NCBI GenBank assembly: GCA_963728165.1
Contig: CAVSIY010000002.1
Location: forward strand, 248,001-312,000
Length of the DNA stretch: 64,000 bases
Source: Hyphomicrobium_A sp963728165
GTDB lineage: Bacteria; Pseudomonadota; Alphaproteobacteria; Rhizobiales; Hyphomicrobiaceae
Direction of reading: 5' to 3'
The position numbers and the translations under genes are program-made. The notes under the pieces are model-generated. The model ran no database searches, was not told the DNA's origin, and saw nothing but the letters and a program-made list of their open reading frames with translations. This document shows positions 34,253 to 43,530 of this stretch, piece after piece (the first letter of the stretch is position 1; each line of letters begins with the position of its first letter).

Positions 34253-35460
34253 GGCGTGTGCTGCCTTTCGGAGGCGCCCTGAGCGAGCTCGATGGCGCGG
34301 CGGTACCATTGCTTGGCTTGCGCCCGGTCCACTTGCGCGGGCGCCAGGCCCCTCTGAGCGACATTCACCGGGTCATAGGTGCTGCCCAAGGCAAGCGCCG
34401 CCGCGGCCACGCCTTCCTCGGCAAGGCGGCGAAAGATGCGCCGCGCCTCCTCGACGTCGCCCTTTGCCAGCGCCGCCTGACCTGCGGCCAGCACCGGGTT
34501 CGTTGACGGCTGGAAAGGCTGCGCAGCTCTAGGCGTCGCGACGACGGGAACGACTGCAGCGGCGGCTGGTTGGGGCGCCTCATGGCCCTCGGCAGCGCGG
34601 GCGATCTGCGTGTCCCAGCCTTTATCGTCGCCCAAATACTGCACGAGGTGCTCTGCCGCAGCGCGCGTCGCACGCACGGCCGCAAGCTCGGCCTCGTACT
34701 GGTGGGCATCGCGCTCCGCCTCCCGGCGCGCGGTGCGCTCCTTTGCCAATTGCTCGAGCGCCGCCCGCCGCGAGGCCTCCGCCACGGTGCGCGCAGCCTG
34801 CTCCTCGGCCAGCGCAAAACGTGCGTGCTCCAGGGCTTGACCGTCGGCAAGCTTCGGCGACGGCCTGGCTGTGACTTTGGCGGTCTGCGCCGGAGCCGCC
34901 GGTGCCTCTCTCGTCGTCTGCAAGTGCCAGGCGGGAAGAGCCAGCGCGAGGAGCGTCAGCAGGCCTGCGGCCAACAGCCCGGCACGCCGCCGAGCGAGCC
35001 TCTCCATGCGCGGCAAATGCGCACCCATGCCAGCCAGCAACGGCGTCCATCCGTTCGCCCTGGCGGCGCGGAAGGTCCACACGTTCCCTTCAATATCGCG
35101 GCAGGCATAGCCGGACGTGCTATCCTCATCGACCTCAAGGCCGCGCACGATCTTGGCCCCGGCAGCTTTGGCCGTGGCGAAATGCGCCGCGATGTCCTCC
35201 ACGGCGAGCGTGCGCTCGCTGTCCTTGAGGCTCATGGCCTTGTCGGGCCGCTCGGCGGGCCCCAGCGAGCGCTCATCGCGGGCCGTCAGTGTGATCTGCT
35301 GCGCGCCCAAACCCATGTGCGCGTAGGCAAAGCTTCCATCCGTCCGCGTCGCGACGAAGCGCGGCTCGAACTGGAAGGCCGCGCGCAGCCACTCGATCGC
35401 GCCCTTGGGGTCGCGATAGCGGATCAGCGCGGCCGGTTTTGACGCGGCGGTTCCCTGCAT
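34249..35460 (-). CDS. VOC-domain protein fused to TM, coiled coil and Sel1-like repeat
   Basis: A 403-residue protein from ATG 35460. The N-terminal 130 residues are a vicinal-oxygen-chelate (glyoxalase/YhfP-like) domain: LIRYRDPKGAIEWLRAAFQF, then EVDEDSTSGYACRDIEGNVW. A TM helix follows (about 155-178, AGLLAAGLLTLLALALPAWH), then an Ala/Glu/Arg coiled coil (about 205-290). The C-terminus is a Sel1/TPR-like segment (QAALAKGDVEEARRIFRRLA, then AKQWYRRAIELAQGASER). The combination is odd: a cytoplasmic small-molecule domain tethered to a periplasmic repeat. The stop overlaps the lipoprotein start. The substrate of the VOC domain is unknown. Confidence 0.72.
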   Translation of the reverse strand: MQGTAASKPAALIRYRDPKGAIEWLRAAFQFEPRFVATRTDGSFAYAHMGLGAQQITLTARDERSLGPAERPDKAMSLKDSERTLAVEDIAAHFATAKAAGAKIVRGLEVDEDSTSGYACRDIEGNVWTFRAARANGWTPLLAGMGAHLPRMERLARRRAGLLAAGLLTLLALALPAWHLQTTREAPAAPAQTAKVTARPSPKLADGQALEHARFALAEEQAARTVAEASRRAALEQLAKERTARREAERDAHQYEAELAAVRATRAAAEHLVQYLGDDKGWDTQIARAAEGHEAPQPAAAAVVPVVATPRAAQPFQPSTNPVLAAGQAALAKGDVEEARRIFRRLAEEGVAAAALALGSTYDPVNVAQRGLAPAQVDRAQAKQWYRRAIELAQGASERQHTP

Positions 35461-35613
35461 CGTCCGCTCTAAACTCCCCCGAACGGAACATGAGTTGTAG
35501 TGCCGCCGTTTCGGTAGGCCCACAAAGTGACGAAAACGCGAGGGATTCCAGGCAATTCTCGGATCGCCGCCACGTACGACTTGAACCCGGTTTGAGCATA
35601 GGGGTCGAGGTCT

Positions 35614-36222
35614 TTAGGCGACCTCGTAGCCGTACTCGGCGGCTGACGCCGTCAACCAAGACCAGAAGCTCTTGGCCACGCTGCGGTTGACCATGAGATC
35701 GAAGGTCGGGCCGTCGTCCACCTGCCAGAGCTGGCAGCCGATATGGGCGATCTCGGTGACAGCAGCGCTGCCGGGCCCGAACCCGCGCGGATCGAGGTCA
35801 ATGGGGCAGCCCTTGGCGAGCACATCGCGCGCCCGCGGCCCCGTCACGCGAAAGACGACCTTCCCCGAGGAATGATCGATGACGGAGCCGATGCCGGCGA
35901 GGGCATCCGTCAGACGCGCAACGGCCGTGGTGCTGCGCGCGCCCTGCGAGAGGACAAGCCACTGCCGCGGCGCGCACCCGACCACCACCATGCCGTCTCC
36001 CGTCGCCCACCGCGGGCCATCCTCGGGTACGGCGCCGCTGACGGCTGCGAGCCATTCCACCACCTCCGCGAGCCTGCCCTTTCGCGCCGCTATGTGCACG
36101 ATCGCCAGCCCGGTGCGCTCGGAGAGGACAACGCCCGGCGGGCTGTCGCCGCGGGCACCGTAGCGCCCGAGCCGCGCGGTCCCGGCGAGACCAGAACGGG
36201 CGATGAGAGGCGAGCTAGCCAC
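35614..36222 (-). CDS. mgdD: N-methylglutamate dehydrogenase subunit D (SoxG-like gamma)
   Basis: A 202-residue protein. The GTG start at 36222 overlaps the stop of mgdC, with GGAGA upstream, so translation is coupled. It is homologous to the gamma subunit of heterotetrameric sarcosine oxidase: GPRARDVLAKGCPIDLDPRG, then SAAVTEIAHIGCQLWQVDDG and TFDLMVNRSVAKSFWSWLT, a GcvT/T-protein-like fold. In the methylamine pathway it is part of the MgdABCD complex that oxidises N-methylglutamate to glutamate and formaldehyde (bound to tetrahydrofolate or free). Last gene of the operon. A conventional sarcosine oxidase cannot be fully excluded, but the upstream genes argue for Mgd. Confidence 0.85.
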   Translation of the reverse strand: MASSPLIARSGLAGTARLGRYGARGDSPPGVVLSERTGLAIVHIAARKGRLAEVVEWLAAVSGAVPEDGPRWATGDGMVVVGCAPRQWLVLSQGARSTTAVARLTDALAGIGSVIDHSSGKVVFRVTGPRARDVLAKGCPIDLDPRGFGPGSAAVTEIAHIGCQLWQVDDGPTFDLMVNRSVAKSFWSWLTASAAEYGYEVA

Positions 36223-39202
36223 GCAGCTTCTCTCCTTTCGGGTCGATGAAGACGGGATCGACGACATGGCAGGCGACGTCGGCATTGCGCAACAAATCGA
36301 CGGCGCGGATCATCTCGCCGATGCGGTCCGGTCCCCGTCGCAGGAAGGCGAGCGCCACGTCGTGACGAAGCGTGGGCGAGTAGGCAACCGACGTCACGTG
36401 CCCTTCCGCGTGAGCGGCGGTCGCGGGATTGTCCGCAGCGACAAGGTGCGCGCCCGCCAGGACCTTGCCCGCAGAATCGACCGGCCGAAGCCCGATCAGC
36501 GTCGGGCGATCGGGATCCACGAGAGCTGCCCGCTCGGCCAGCACGCGGCCGACGTTGTCTTTCTTGCGCGCGGCGAGCTTGGCGAGGCCGAGATCGCGCA
36601 AGGTCGTGCGCCCGTCGATCTCGGGCCCGCTCGCATGCCCCTTCTCGATGCGCAGCACGTTGAGCGCTTCCGTGCCGTAGGGAGCGATGGCAAACTCGGC
36701 GCCCGCCGCCATCAGCGCGCGCAGGAGCGCATCGCCGAATGCGGCCGCGACCGCGATCTCGTAGGCAAGCTCGCCCGAGAACGAGACGCGAAAGAGGCGC
36801 CCCGGCGTGCCACCGATTGTCACCTCCGTGAAGCCCATATAGGGCAGCGCCGCGTTGGTGATGTCGTCGGGGCGGTCGACCACCTTCTGCAAAACGTCAC
36901 GCGCGCGCGGGCCCGCCACCGCGAGCTGCGCCCACTCCTCGGTCACGGGAACGACCGAGACATCGAGCCTAGGCCACAGCACCTGCCGGCAGAAGTCGAG
37001 ATGCTCGAGCACCTTGCCGGCGTTCGCCGTCGTCGTGGTGGTGACGAAGTGCTCGAGGCCAAGCCGGCACACGGTGCCGTCGTCCATGACAAAACCGTCC
37101 TCACGCAGCAGAACGCCGTAGCGCACCTTGCCGACGGCGAGCGTCGACAGCGTATTGGCATAGACCCGATCGAGGAAAGCCGCGGCATCGGGTCCTTGCA
37201 CGTCGATCTTGCCGAGCGTCGACACATCGCACACGCCGACGGCCTGGCGCACCGTCAGCGCCTCGCGCGCCACGCTTGCCTGCCAGTCGATCTCGCCGGG
37301 ACGACGAAAGTATTGCGCCCTCAGCCACAAGCCGGTCTCGGCGAAGACGGCGCCGTTCTGCACCGCCCAATCGTGGGTCGGCGGCAGGCGTGTAGGACGG
37401 AAGTCCTTGCCGCGGCTGTGGCCGACGAAGGCCCCGAAGCTGACGGGCGTGTAGGGCGGACGGAAGACGGTGGTCCCGACCTCGGGGATCGAGCGGCCCG
37501 TCAGCTCCGCCATGACGGCGAGCGCAGTGACATTGGCGGTCTTGCCCTGATCGGTCGCCATGCCGAGCGTAGTGTAGCGTTTCAGGTGCTCGACCGCGGC
37601 GTAACCCTCGCGATGGGCCAACCCGATGTCGGACGTGGTCACGTCGTTCTGGAAATCGACAAAGGTTTTGCCCTTCTCACCTTTCACGCGCCAGAGCGGG
37701 GATACGGCCGCGCGCTCGTCGGCGGCAACCGCGGGAGCCTCGAGCGCGGGCGTGCCTGCAAATCCTGCTTCCTGCGCCGCTTCGGACCCGAGCCGCGCGC
37801 CGTCGGCAAGCGCCTCCTTCAATGTGAACCGGCCCGCCGCCGCGCCACCGACCGTCATGCCGGGCGGGGTCGACCGAGGGACGAAGGCGCTGATCGCCTC
37901 GCTCCATTCCGGCTTGCCACCGAGATGGCACGTGAGATTGAGCGCCGGGTTCCAGCCGTTGGAGACGGCAACGAAATCGCAGTCGATGGTGGCGCGGTGG
38001 CCCTTCCCATCGAGGACCTCCACAGCTTCGACGCGGTGCCCGCCGAGCGCTCGCGTCACCATGCTGCCCCGCAGAACCGCGCGCGGCGGGTCGCTCTGCA
38101 AAGGCGGCGTTTCCTCGCGCGGATCGACGACGGCGGCAACGTCGACGCCGGCCCGCATCAGGGCTTGCACGGTGCGCCAGCCGTCGTCGCTCGCGGTGAA
38201 GACGACGGCGCGCTTGCCGGGCGCAACACCGAAGCGGGTGATGTAGGTGCGCACGGCGCCGGCCAGCATGACGCCGGGGCGGTCGTTGTCAGGAAACGCG
38301 AGCGGGCGCTCGATGGCGCCGGCAGCTAGAACGGCGCGCTTGGCCACGATGCGCCACAAGCGCTGGCGCGGCTCGAACGGCGGCGGCGCCGGCAGATGGT
38401 CGTTGACGCGCTGCACCGCGCCGTAGGTGCCGTGGTCGTAGACGCCGAACACGGTCGTGCGCGGCATGAGGCGCACGTTGTCGAGGGTGCTTAGCTCCGC
38501 GGTCCTCTCCGCCGCCCACACCGCGGCGGGCTTGCCGTCGATGACATCTGTCTCGGACAGGAGCCGTCCGCCAAGCCGGAAGTCCTCATCTGCGAGAATG
38601 ACGCGCGCGCCGGTGCGGGCCGCGGTCAGCGCCGCCATCAGGCCGGTCGGGCCGGCGCCAATGATGAGCACGTCGCAAAAGGCAAATGCCTTCTCGTAGG
38701 CGTCGGGATCAGGCAGGCGCGCGGCGCGCCCCAGCCCCGCGGCACGCCGGATCGCCGGCTCGTAGAGCCACTCCCAGAAGGCCGACGGCCACATGAACGT
38801 CTTGTAGTAGAATCCGGCGCCGAAGATGGGCGAGAGCACAGAGTTGACCGCCAGCGCGTCGAAGGCGAGCGAAGGCCAGCGGTTCTGGCTCTTGGCGGTG
38901 AGCCCATCGTAGAGCTCGACGGTCGTTGCGCGCGTGTTGGGCTCGAGCCGCGCGCCTGAGCGCAGCTCAACGAGCGCATTGGGCTCTTCCGAGCCTGCCG
39001 TCAGGATGCCGCGCGGGCGATGGTACTTGAACGAGCGCCCCACCAGGGTCACGCCGTTGGCCAGAAGCGCCGAGGCGAGCGTGTCGCCGGGGTGCCCGAC
39101 GTAGGGCGCGCCGTCAAAGGTGAAGCTGAACGTGCGCGTGCGATCGACGAGACCGCCCTCGCCGAGCCGCCGGGGTTGTGGTGGGGCGTCCCTTGCCGGC
39201 AT
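36215..39202 (-). CDS. mgdC: N-methylglutamate dehydrogenase subunit C (SoxA-like alpha)
   Basis: A 995-residue large subunit. The N-terminal 2Fe-2S-like segment has HPGDTLASALLANGVTLVGR. It is followed by a Rossmann dinucleotide site (DVLIIGAGPTGLMAALTAAR) and a second NAD-binding section (KRAVVFTASDDGWRTVQALM). The C-terminal 380 residues are a GcvT-like aminomethyltransferase fold (GPRARDVLQKVVDRPDDITN), which in the family handles the folate-bound C1 unit. The ATG overlaps the stop of mgdB (TGATG), so it is coupled. Length agrees with SoxA proteins (about 990-1,000). Confidence 0.9.
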   Translation of the reverse strand: MPARDAPPQPRRLGEGGLVDRTRTFSFTFDGAPYVGHPGDTLASALLANGVTLVGRSFKYHRPRGILTAGSEEPNALVELRSGARLEPNTRATTVELYDGLTAKSQNRWPSLAFDALAVNSVLSPIFGAGFYYKTFMWPSAFWEWLYEPAIRRAAGLGRAARLPDPDAYEKAFAFCDVLIIGAGPTGLMAALTAARTGARVILADEDFRLGGRLLSETDVIDGKPAAVWAAERTAELSTLDNVRLMPRTTVFGVYDHGTYGAVQRVNDHLPAPPPFEPRQRLWRIVAKRAVLAAGAIERPLAFPDNDRPGVMLAGAVRTYITRFGVAPGKRAVVFTASDDGWRTVQALMRAGVDVAAVVDPREETPPLQSDPPRAVLRGSMVTRALGGHRVEAVEVLDGKGHRATIDCDFVAVSNGWNPALNLTCHLGGKPEWSEAISAFVPRSTPPGMTVGGAAAGRFTLKEALADGARLGSEAAQEAGFAGTPALEAPAVAADERAAVSPLWRVKGEKGKTFVDFQNDVTTSDIGLAHREGYAAVEHLKRYTTLGMATDQGKTANVTALAVMAELTGRSIPEVGTTVFRPPYTPVSFGAFVGHSRGKDFRPTRLPPTHDWAVQNGAVFAETGLWLRAQYFRRPGEIDWQASVAREALTVRQAVGVCDVSTLGKIDVQGPDAAAFLDRVYANTLSTLAVGKVRYGVLLREDGFVMDDGTVCRLGLEHFVTTTTTANAGKVLEHLDFCRQVLWPRLDVSVVPVTEEWAQLAVAGPRARDVLQKVVDRPDDITNAALPYMGFTEVTIGGTPGRLFRVSFSGELAYEIAVAAAFGDALLRALMAAGAEFAIAPYGTEALNVLRIEKGHASGPEIDGRTTLRDLGLAKLAARKKDNVGRVLAERAALVDPDRPTLIGLRPVDSAGKVLAGAHLVAADNPATAAHAEGHVTSVAYSPTLRHDVALAFLRRGPDRIGEMIRAVDLLRNADVACHVVDPVFIDPKGEKLRG

Positions 39203-39477
39203 CAGTCGGTGTCCGAAGGCGCGGGCGCAGCGAGGACGGCGCTCATGATCGCGTGCGTGCGCGTGTCGCGCTCAACGACGAGCCACGAGTGGCAGCCGGC
39301 ACGGTGATACCAGAGCTCGGACAGCGGGCCGGCCGGGTTGTCGCGCAGGTAAACATAGTCGAAGAACGCCGCGTCAGCGCCCGGCGCCTCCGGGTCGGGG
39401 CGCTGCGGGGCAGCGTCACCGCGATAGGTGAACTCTTGGGCGTCACGCTCGCCGCAATAGGGGCACTTGATGCGCAT
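39202..39477 (-). CDS. mgdB: N-methylglutamate dehydrogenase subunit B (SoxD-like delta)
   Basis: A 91-residue protein beginning MRIKCPYCGERDAQEFTYRG. The CPYC and later YHRAGCHSWLVVERDTRTH residues supply the zinc ligands of the SoxD family. The middle segment DYVYLRDNPAGPLSELWYHR is strongly conserved in this family. It is the small structural subunit of the heterotetramer. It lies seven bases after mgdA and overlaps mgdC. Confidence 0.92.
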   Translation of the reverse strand: MRIKCPYCGERDAQEFTYRGDAAPQRPDPEAPGADAAFFDYVYLRDNPAGPLSELWYHRAGCHSWLVVERDTRTHAIMSAVLAAPAPSDTD

Positions 39478-39484
39478 CGCGTCC

Positions 39485-40735
39485 TCAGTGCAGGTTGGGC
39501 TGGGCGCCGGCGCCCTTCTCGTCGATCACGGCGCCGCGGGCGAAGCGGTCGAGGCGATAGGCGGCGGCGACGGGGTGGGGCTCGTCCGTGGCAATCAAAT
39601 GGGCAAAGCACCAGCCCGCGGCCGGCGTCGCTTTGAAGCCGCCGTAGTTCCACGCCCCGTTGAGATAGAGGCGATCGACCGGCGTCTTGTCGATAATGGG
39701 CGAGCCGTCCATCGACATGTCGACGAGCCCACCCCAGTTGCGCAGAACACGTAGGCGCGCGAGGCTCGGGAAGAGTGCGAGGCCGCCCTCCAGCACGTCC
39801 TCCACGACCGGCAGATTGCCGCGCTGCGCATACGAGTTGTAGCCATCGATGTCGCCGCCGAACACGAGCCCGCCCTTGTCCGACTGGCTGACGTAGAAGT
39901 GCCCGGCGCCGAAGGTGACGACGTTGTCGATCAGCGGCTTTAAGCCCTCGCTGACGAAGGCCTGCATCACGTGGCTCTCGATGGGGAGCCGCAAGCCCGC
40001 CATCGACGCGACGCGCGAGGTATTGCCGGCAACGGCGAGGGCCAGCTTGTCGGCGCCGATGAAGCCGCGCGTCGTCTCCACGCCTAGAGCGCGCCCCTCC
40101 GTGACGCGGATACCGACGACCTCGCAATTCTCGATGATGTCGACGCCCTGCAAGTCGGCGCCGCGGGCATAGCCCCAGGCCACCGCGTCGTGGCGCGCGG
40201 TGCCGCCGCGCGGCTGCAGAAGCCCGCCCAGAATGGGAAAGCGCGCGCTCTCGAAATCGGCGAAGGGGAGCATAACGCGCACCTGATCGCGGTCGAGCAA
40301 CTCGGCATCGACGCCGTTTAGCCGCATGGCGTTGCCGCGGCGGGCATAAGCGTTGCGCTGCGCGTCGGAGTGAAAAATGTTGAGCACGCCGCGCTGGCTC
40401 ACCATCACGTTGAAGTTGAGCTCAGCTTCCAGCCCCTCCCACAGCTTCATCGACCACTCGTAGAAGGGAATGTTGCCGGGGAGCAGGTAGTTGGAGCGGA
40501 TGATGGTGGTGTTGCGCCCCACGTTGCCGGAGCCGAGATAGCCCTTCTCCACCACGGCGACGTCGGTGATCCCGTGCTCCTTGGCGAGGTAGTAGGCGGT
40601 CGCCAATCCATGGCCGCCGCCGCCCACGATCACCACGTCGTAGTGCGGCTTCGGCTCAGGCCGGCGCCAGGCGGGCGTCCACCCACGGTTCCCGCGCAAG
40701 GCCTGCTCGACGAGACTGAAGATGGAATAGTGCAC
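39485..40735 (-). CDS. mgdA: N-methylglutamate dehydrogenase subunit A (SoxB-like beta)
   Basis: A 416-residue FAD-dependent amine oxidase (DAO family). The FAD site is YDVVIVGGGGHGLATAYYLA, then VAVVEKGYLGSGNVGRNTTI. The later SDKGGLVFGGDIDGYNSYAQ and NWGGLVDMSMDGSPIIDKT are typical of sarcosine oxidase beta subunits. It carries the substrate-oxidising site of the complex. It is placed 25 bases downstream of gmaS. Length is normal. Confidence 0.91.
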   Translation of the reverse strand: MHYSIFSLVEQALRGNRGWTPAWRRPEPKPHYDVVIVGGGGHGLATAYYLAKEHGITDVAVVEKGYLGSGNVGRNTTIIRSNYLLPGNIPFYEWSMKLWEGLEAELNFNVMVSQRGVLNIFHSDAQRNAYARRGNAMRLNGVDAELLDRDQVRVMLPFADFESARFPILGGLLQPRGGTARHDAVAWGYARGADLQGVDIIENCEVVGIRVTEGRALGVETTRGFIGADKLALAVAGNTSRVASMAGLRLPIESHVMQAFVSEGLKPLIDNVVTFGAGHFYVSQSDKGGLVFGGDIDGYNSYAQRGNLPVVEDVLEGGLALFPSLARLRVLRNWGGLVDMSMDGSPIIDKTPVDRLYLNGAWNYGGFKATPAAGWCFAHLIATDEPHPVAAAYRLDRFARGAVIDEKGAGAQPNLH

Positions 40736-40760
40736 GGGATTTAAGCCTTGGTGGGCACGA

Positions 40761-42068
40761 TCAGCAGTCGAGCGTCGTGCGTCGCTCCCACTCGGTCAGA
40801 TGACCGGCGTAGTCGTTCCAGTCGGCCGTCTTGAGCTTGGTGTAGGCGGTGATGAACGGCTGGCCGAGACCCGCCGTCAGCACGCTCGAGGCCTTAAGCG
40901 CGCGCAGCGCATCGAGCAGGTTGAGCGGCAGCCGCTTGGCATCCTTCACGGTGTGGCCTTCCGCGTACATGTCGATGTCGAGGCGGGGCCCGGGATCGCG
41001 CTTGTTCTCGATGCCGTCGAGGCCGGCAACGAGCAGGGCTGCCGGCAGCAGATACGGGTTCGTCGCGCCGTCGGCGAGGCGCACCTCGAAGCGGCCCGGG
41101 TCGGGAATGCGGATCATGTGCGTGCGGTTGTTGCCGGCGTAGGTGACCGTGTTGGGCGACCAGGTGGCGCCCGACAGCGTGCGCGGCGCGTTGATGCGCT
41201 TGTAGGAGTTGACGGTGGGGTTGGTGATGGCGGCGAGCCCCTCGGCCGAGTTGAGGATGCCGCCGAGGAAGTTGTAGCCCAGGCCTGAGATGCCGAGCTG
41301 GCCGCCAGCGTCGTCGAACAGGTTCTGGCCCGTCGACGTCGACCACAGCGACACGTGCGCGTGGCAGCCGTTGCCGGTGAGGTTTGCAAACGGTTTGGGC
41401 ATGAAGGTGGCGCGCAGGCCGTGCCTCTCCGCGATCGACTTGACCATGTACTTGAAGAACGCGTGCCGGTCGGCGGTCTTCAAAGCGTTGTCGTACTGCC
41501 AGTTCATCTCGAACTGGCCGTTGGCGTCCTCGTGGTCGTTCTGGTAGGGGGCCCAGCCGAGCTCGAGCATGCAGTCGCAGATCTCGGTGATGACGTCATA
41601 GCGGCGCATCAGCGCCTGCTGGTCGTAGCAGGGCTTGGCCTGATGGTCGCCCGGATCGGAGATGGCGCTGCCGTCCGGCGTGATGAGGAAGTACTCGCAC
41701 TCGACCCCGGTTTTCAGGTCGTAGCCCTTCTCCGCGGCCCTGGCGAGGACGGTCTTCAGGATGTTGCGGGGCGCCTGCTCGACGGGCTTGCCGTTCATGT
41801 AGGGCGCGGCCGCGAGCCAGCCGACCTCCTTGCGCCACGGCAATTGGATGAGGCTGTCGGGATCGGGGACGGCGAACATGTCGGGATCGGCGGGCGTCAT
41901 GTCGAGCCAGCTGGCAAAGCCGGCAAAGCCGGCGCCCGTCTTCGACATCTCGTCGATGGCGGCCGCCGGCACCAGCTTGGCTCGCATCGTCCCGAACAGG
42001 TCGACGAAGCTGATGAGGAAGTACTTGATGCCGCGCTCGGCGGCCACCTTCGCCAAGTCCGTTGCCAT
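40761..42068 (-). CDS. gmaS: Gamma-glutamylmethylamide synthetase (glutamine synthetase III-like)
   Basis: A 435-residue protein from ATG 42068, with GGAGG upstream. It shows glutamine-synthetase landmarks: KTGVECEYFLITPDGSAIS, then NDHEDANGQFEMNWQYDNAL, MPKPFANLTGNGCHAHVSLW and NRTHMIRIPDPGRFEVRLAD. By sequence alone this is the GlnT/GmaS type. Between mgsABC and mgdABCD it is best read as GmaS, joining methylamine to glutamate with ATP to give gamma-glutamylmethylamide. A plain ammonia-using GlnT is the alternative. Confidence 0.87.
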   Translation of the reverse strand: MATDLAKVAAERGIKYFLISFVDLFGTMRAKLVPAAAIDEMSKTGAGFAGFASWLDMTPADPDMFAVPDPDSLIQLPWRKEVGWLAAAPYMNGKPVEQAPRNILKTVLARAAEKGYDLKTGVECEYFLITPDGSAISDPGDHQAKPCYDQQALMRRYDVITEICDCMLELGWAPYQNDHEDANGQFEMNWQYDNALKTADRHAFFKYMVKSIAERHGLRATFMPKPFANLTGNGCHAHVSLWSTSTGQNLFDDAGGQLGISGLGYNFLGGILNSAEGLAAITNPTVNSYKRINAPRTLSGATWSPNTVTYAGNNRTHMIRIPDPGRFEVRLADGATNPYLLPAALLVAGLDGIENKRDPGPRLDIDMYAEGHTVKDAKRLPLNLLDALRALKASSVLTAGLGQPFITAYTKLKTADWNDYAGHLTEWERRTTLDC

Positions 42069-42150
42069 TCCCGTCCTCCCTCCCTCGTTACGCTGCCCGA
42101 GCGGAGCAATCTTGCGAGAGCCCCGAAGGGGAAACCAATTTCTGGGGACC

Positions 42151-43530
42151 TTAGCCGCCATTCCGACCCGGAATCCAGCTCGTGCCGGCGAGGGGAACGC
42201 GCGCCATGGCGGCGGCCTCCATCGTGAGGGCGACGAGGTCCTCAGGCTCCAGATTGTGAACGTGGCTCTTGCCGCACGCGCGCGCGATCGTCTGCGTCTC
42301 GAGCGTCAGCACGGAGAGATAATTGGCGAGGCGGCGCCCCGCCGTGACGGGATCGAGCCGCGCGGCAAGCTCGGGGTCCTGCGTGGTGATGCCGGCGGGA
42401 TCGCGCCCCTCGTGCCAGTCGTCGTAGCAGCCGGCGGTGGTGCCGAGCTTGGCGTATTCCTCCTCCAGCTGCGGGGCATTGTCGCCGAGCGCCACGAGGG
42501 CCGCCGTGCCGATGGAGACGGCGTCGGCGCCGAGCGCCAGGGCCTTGGCCACGTCGGCGCCGCTGCGGATGCCGCCGGAGACGATGAGCTGCACCTTGCG
42601 GTGCATGCCGAGCTCCTGCAGCGCCTGCACCGCCGGCGGGATCGCCGCCAGGATCGGGATGCCGATGTGCTCGATGAACACCTCCTGCGTGGCAGCCGTG
42701 CCGCCCTGCATGCCGTCGAGCACCACGGCGTCGGCGCCGGATTTCACCGCCAGCGCGATGTCGTAGTAGGGCCGCGCGGCGCCGACCTTGATGTAGATGG
42801 GGACCTGCCAGTCGGTGATCTCACGCAGCTCGCCGATCTTGATCTCCAGATCGTCGGGGCCGGTCCAATCGGGGTGGCGGCAGGCCGAGCGCTGGTCGAT
42901 GCCCTCGGGCAGCGTGCGCATGTGGGCGACGCGCTCGGAGATCTTCTGACCGAGCAGCATGCCGCCGCCGCCGGGCTTGGCGCCCTGACCGATGACGATC
43001 TCGATGGCGTCGGCCTTGCGCAGGTGATCGGGGTTCATGCCGTAGCGCGAGGGCAGGATCTGATAGACGAGGATCTGCGAATGCTCGCGCTCCTCCTCGG
43101 TCATGCCGCCGTCGCCCGTCGTGGTCGAGGTGCCGGCCAGGGTGGCGCCGCGCCCCAACGCCTCTTTCGCCGGCCCCGACAGCGAGCCGAAGCTCATGCC
43201 GGCAATGGTGATCGGTATCTTGAGCGTGATCGGCTTCTTGGCGAAGCGGGTGCCGAGCGTGACGGAAGTATCGCACTTCTCGCGGTACCCCTCGAGCGGA
43301 TAGCGGCTCATGGAGGCGCCGAGGAACAACAGGTCGTCGAAGTGGGGGACCTTGCGCTTCGCCCCGCCGCCGCGAATGTCGTAGATGCCGGTCGCCGCGG
43401 CGCGCTGGATCTCCGCGATCGCGTGCTCATCGAACGTCGCGGAAGCGCGCGGCGGCGTATGAATCCAGCGGTCGCCGCTCTTTTGCGGCGCGCCGCGGGC
43501 TTTCTGACTCTGGCGGTCCTCCCCACTCAT
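42151..43530 (-). CDS. mgsC: N-methylglutamate synthase subunit C (GltB FMN-domain-like)
   Basis: A 459-residue protein. The ATG at 43530 overlaps the mgsB stop (ATGA). It has the FMN-binding domain of glutamate synthase: ITIAGMSFGSLSGPAKEALG, then KPGGGGMLLGQKISERVA, VLDGMQGGTAATQEVFI and SGGIRSGADVAKALALGADA. A Cys cluster seen in full GltB is reduced here. In MgsABC it is the part that performs the reductive transfer forming N-methylglutamate. It is homologous to GlxD of rhizobia. Confidence 0.9.
   Translation of the reverse strand: MSGEDRQSQKARGAPQKSGDRWIHTPPRASATFDEHAIAEIQRAAATGIYDIRGGGAKRKVPHFDDLLFLGASMSRYPLEGYREKCDTSVTLGTRFAKKPITLKIPITIAGMSFGSLSGPAKEALGRGATLAGTSTTTGDGGMTEEEREHSQILVYQILPSRYGMNPDHLRKADAIEIVIGQGAKPGGGGMLLGQKISERVAHMRTLPEGIDQRSACRHPDWTGPDDLEIKIGELREITDWQVPIYIKVGAARPYYDIALAVKSGADAVVLDGMQGGTAATQEVFIEHIGIPILAAIPPAVQALQELGMHRKVQLIVSGGIRSGADVAKALALGADAVSIGTAALVALGDNAPQLEEEYAKLGTTAGCYDDWHEGRDPAGITTQDPELAARLDPVTAGRRLANYLSVLTLETQTIARACGKSHVHNLEPEDLVALTMEAAAMARVPLAGTSWIPGRNGG

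Noticed and set aside
36203..38329. Long plus-strand frame opposite mgdC
   Set aside because: It is a shadow of the SoxA-type gene; no signal, motif or ribosome site.
35614..40735. Calling the four-gene set a conventional sarcosine oxidase (soxBDAG)
   Set aside because: By sequence alone the subunits fit, but mgsABC and gmaS are directly upstream in one coupled operon, which is the arrangement of the N-methylglutamate pathway. Sarcosine oxidase remains only as an alternative.
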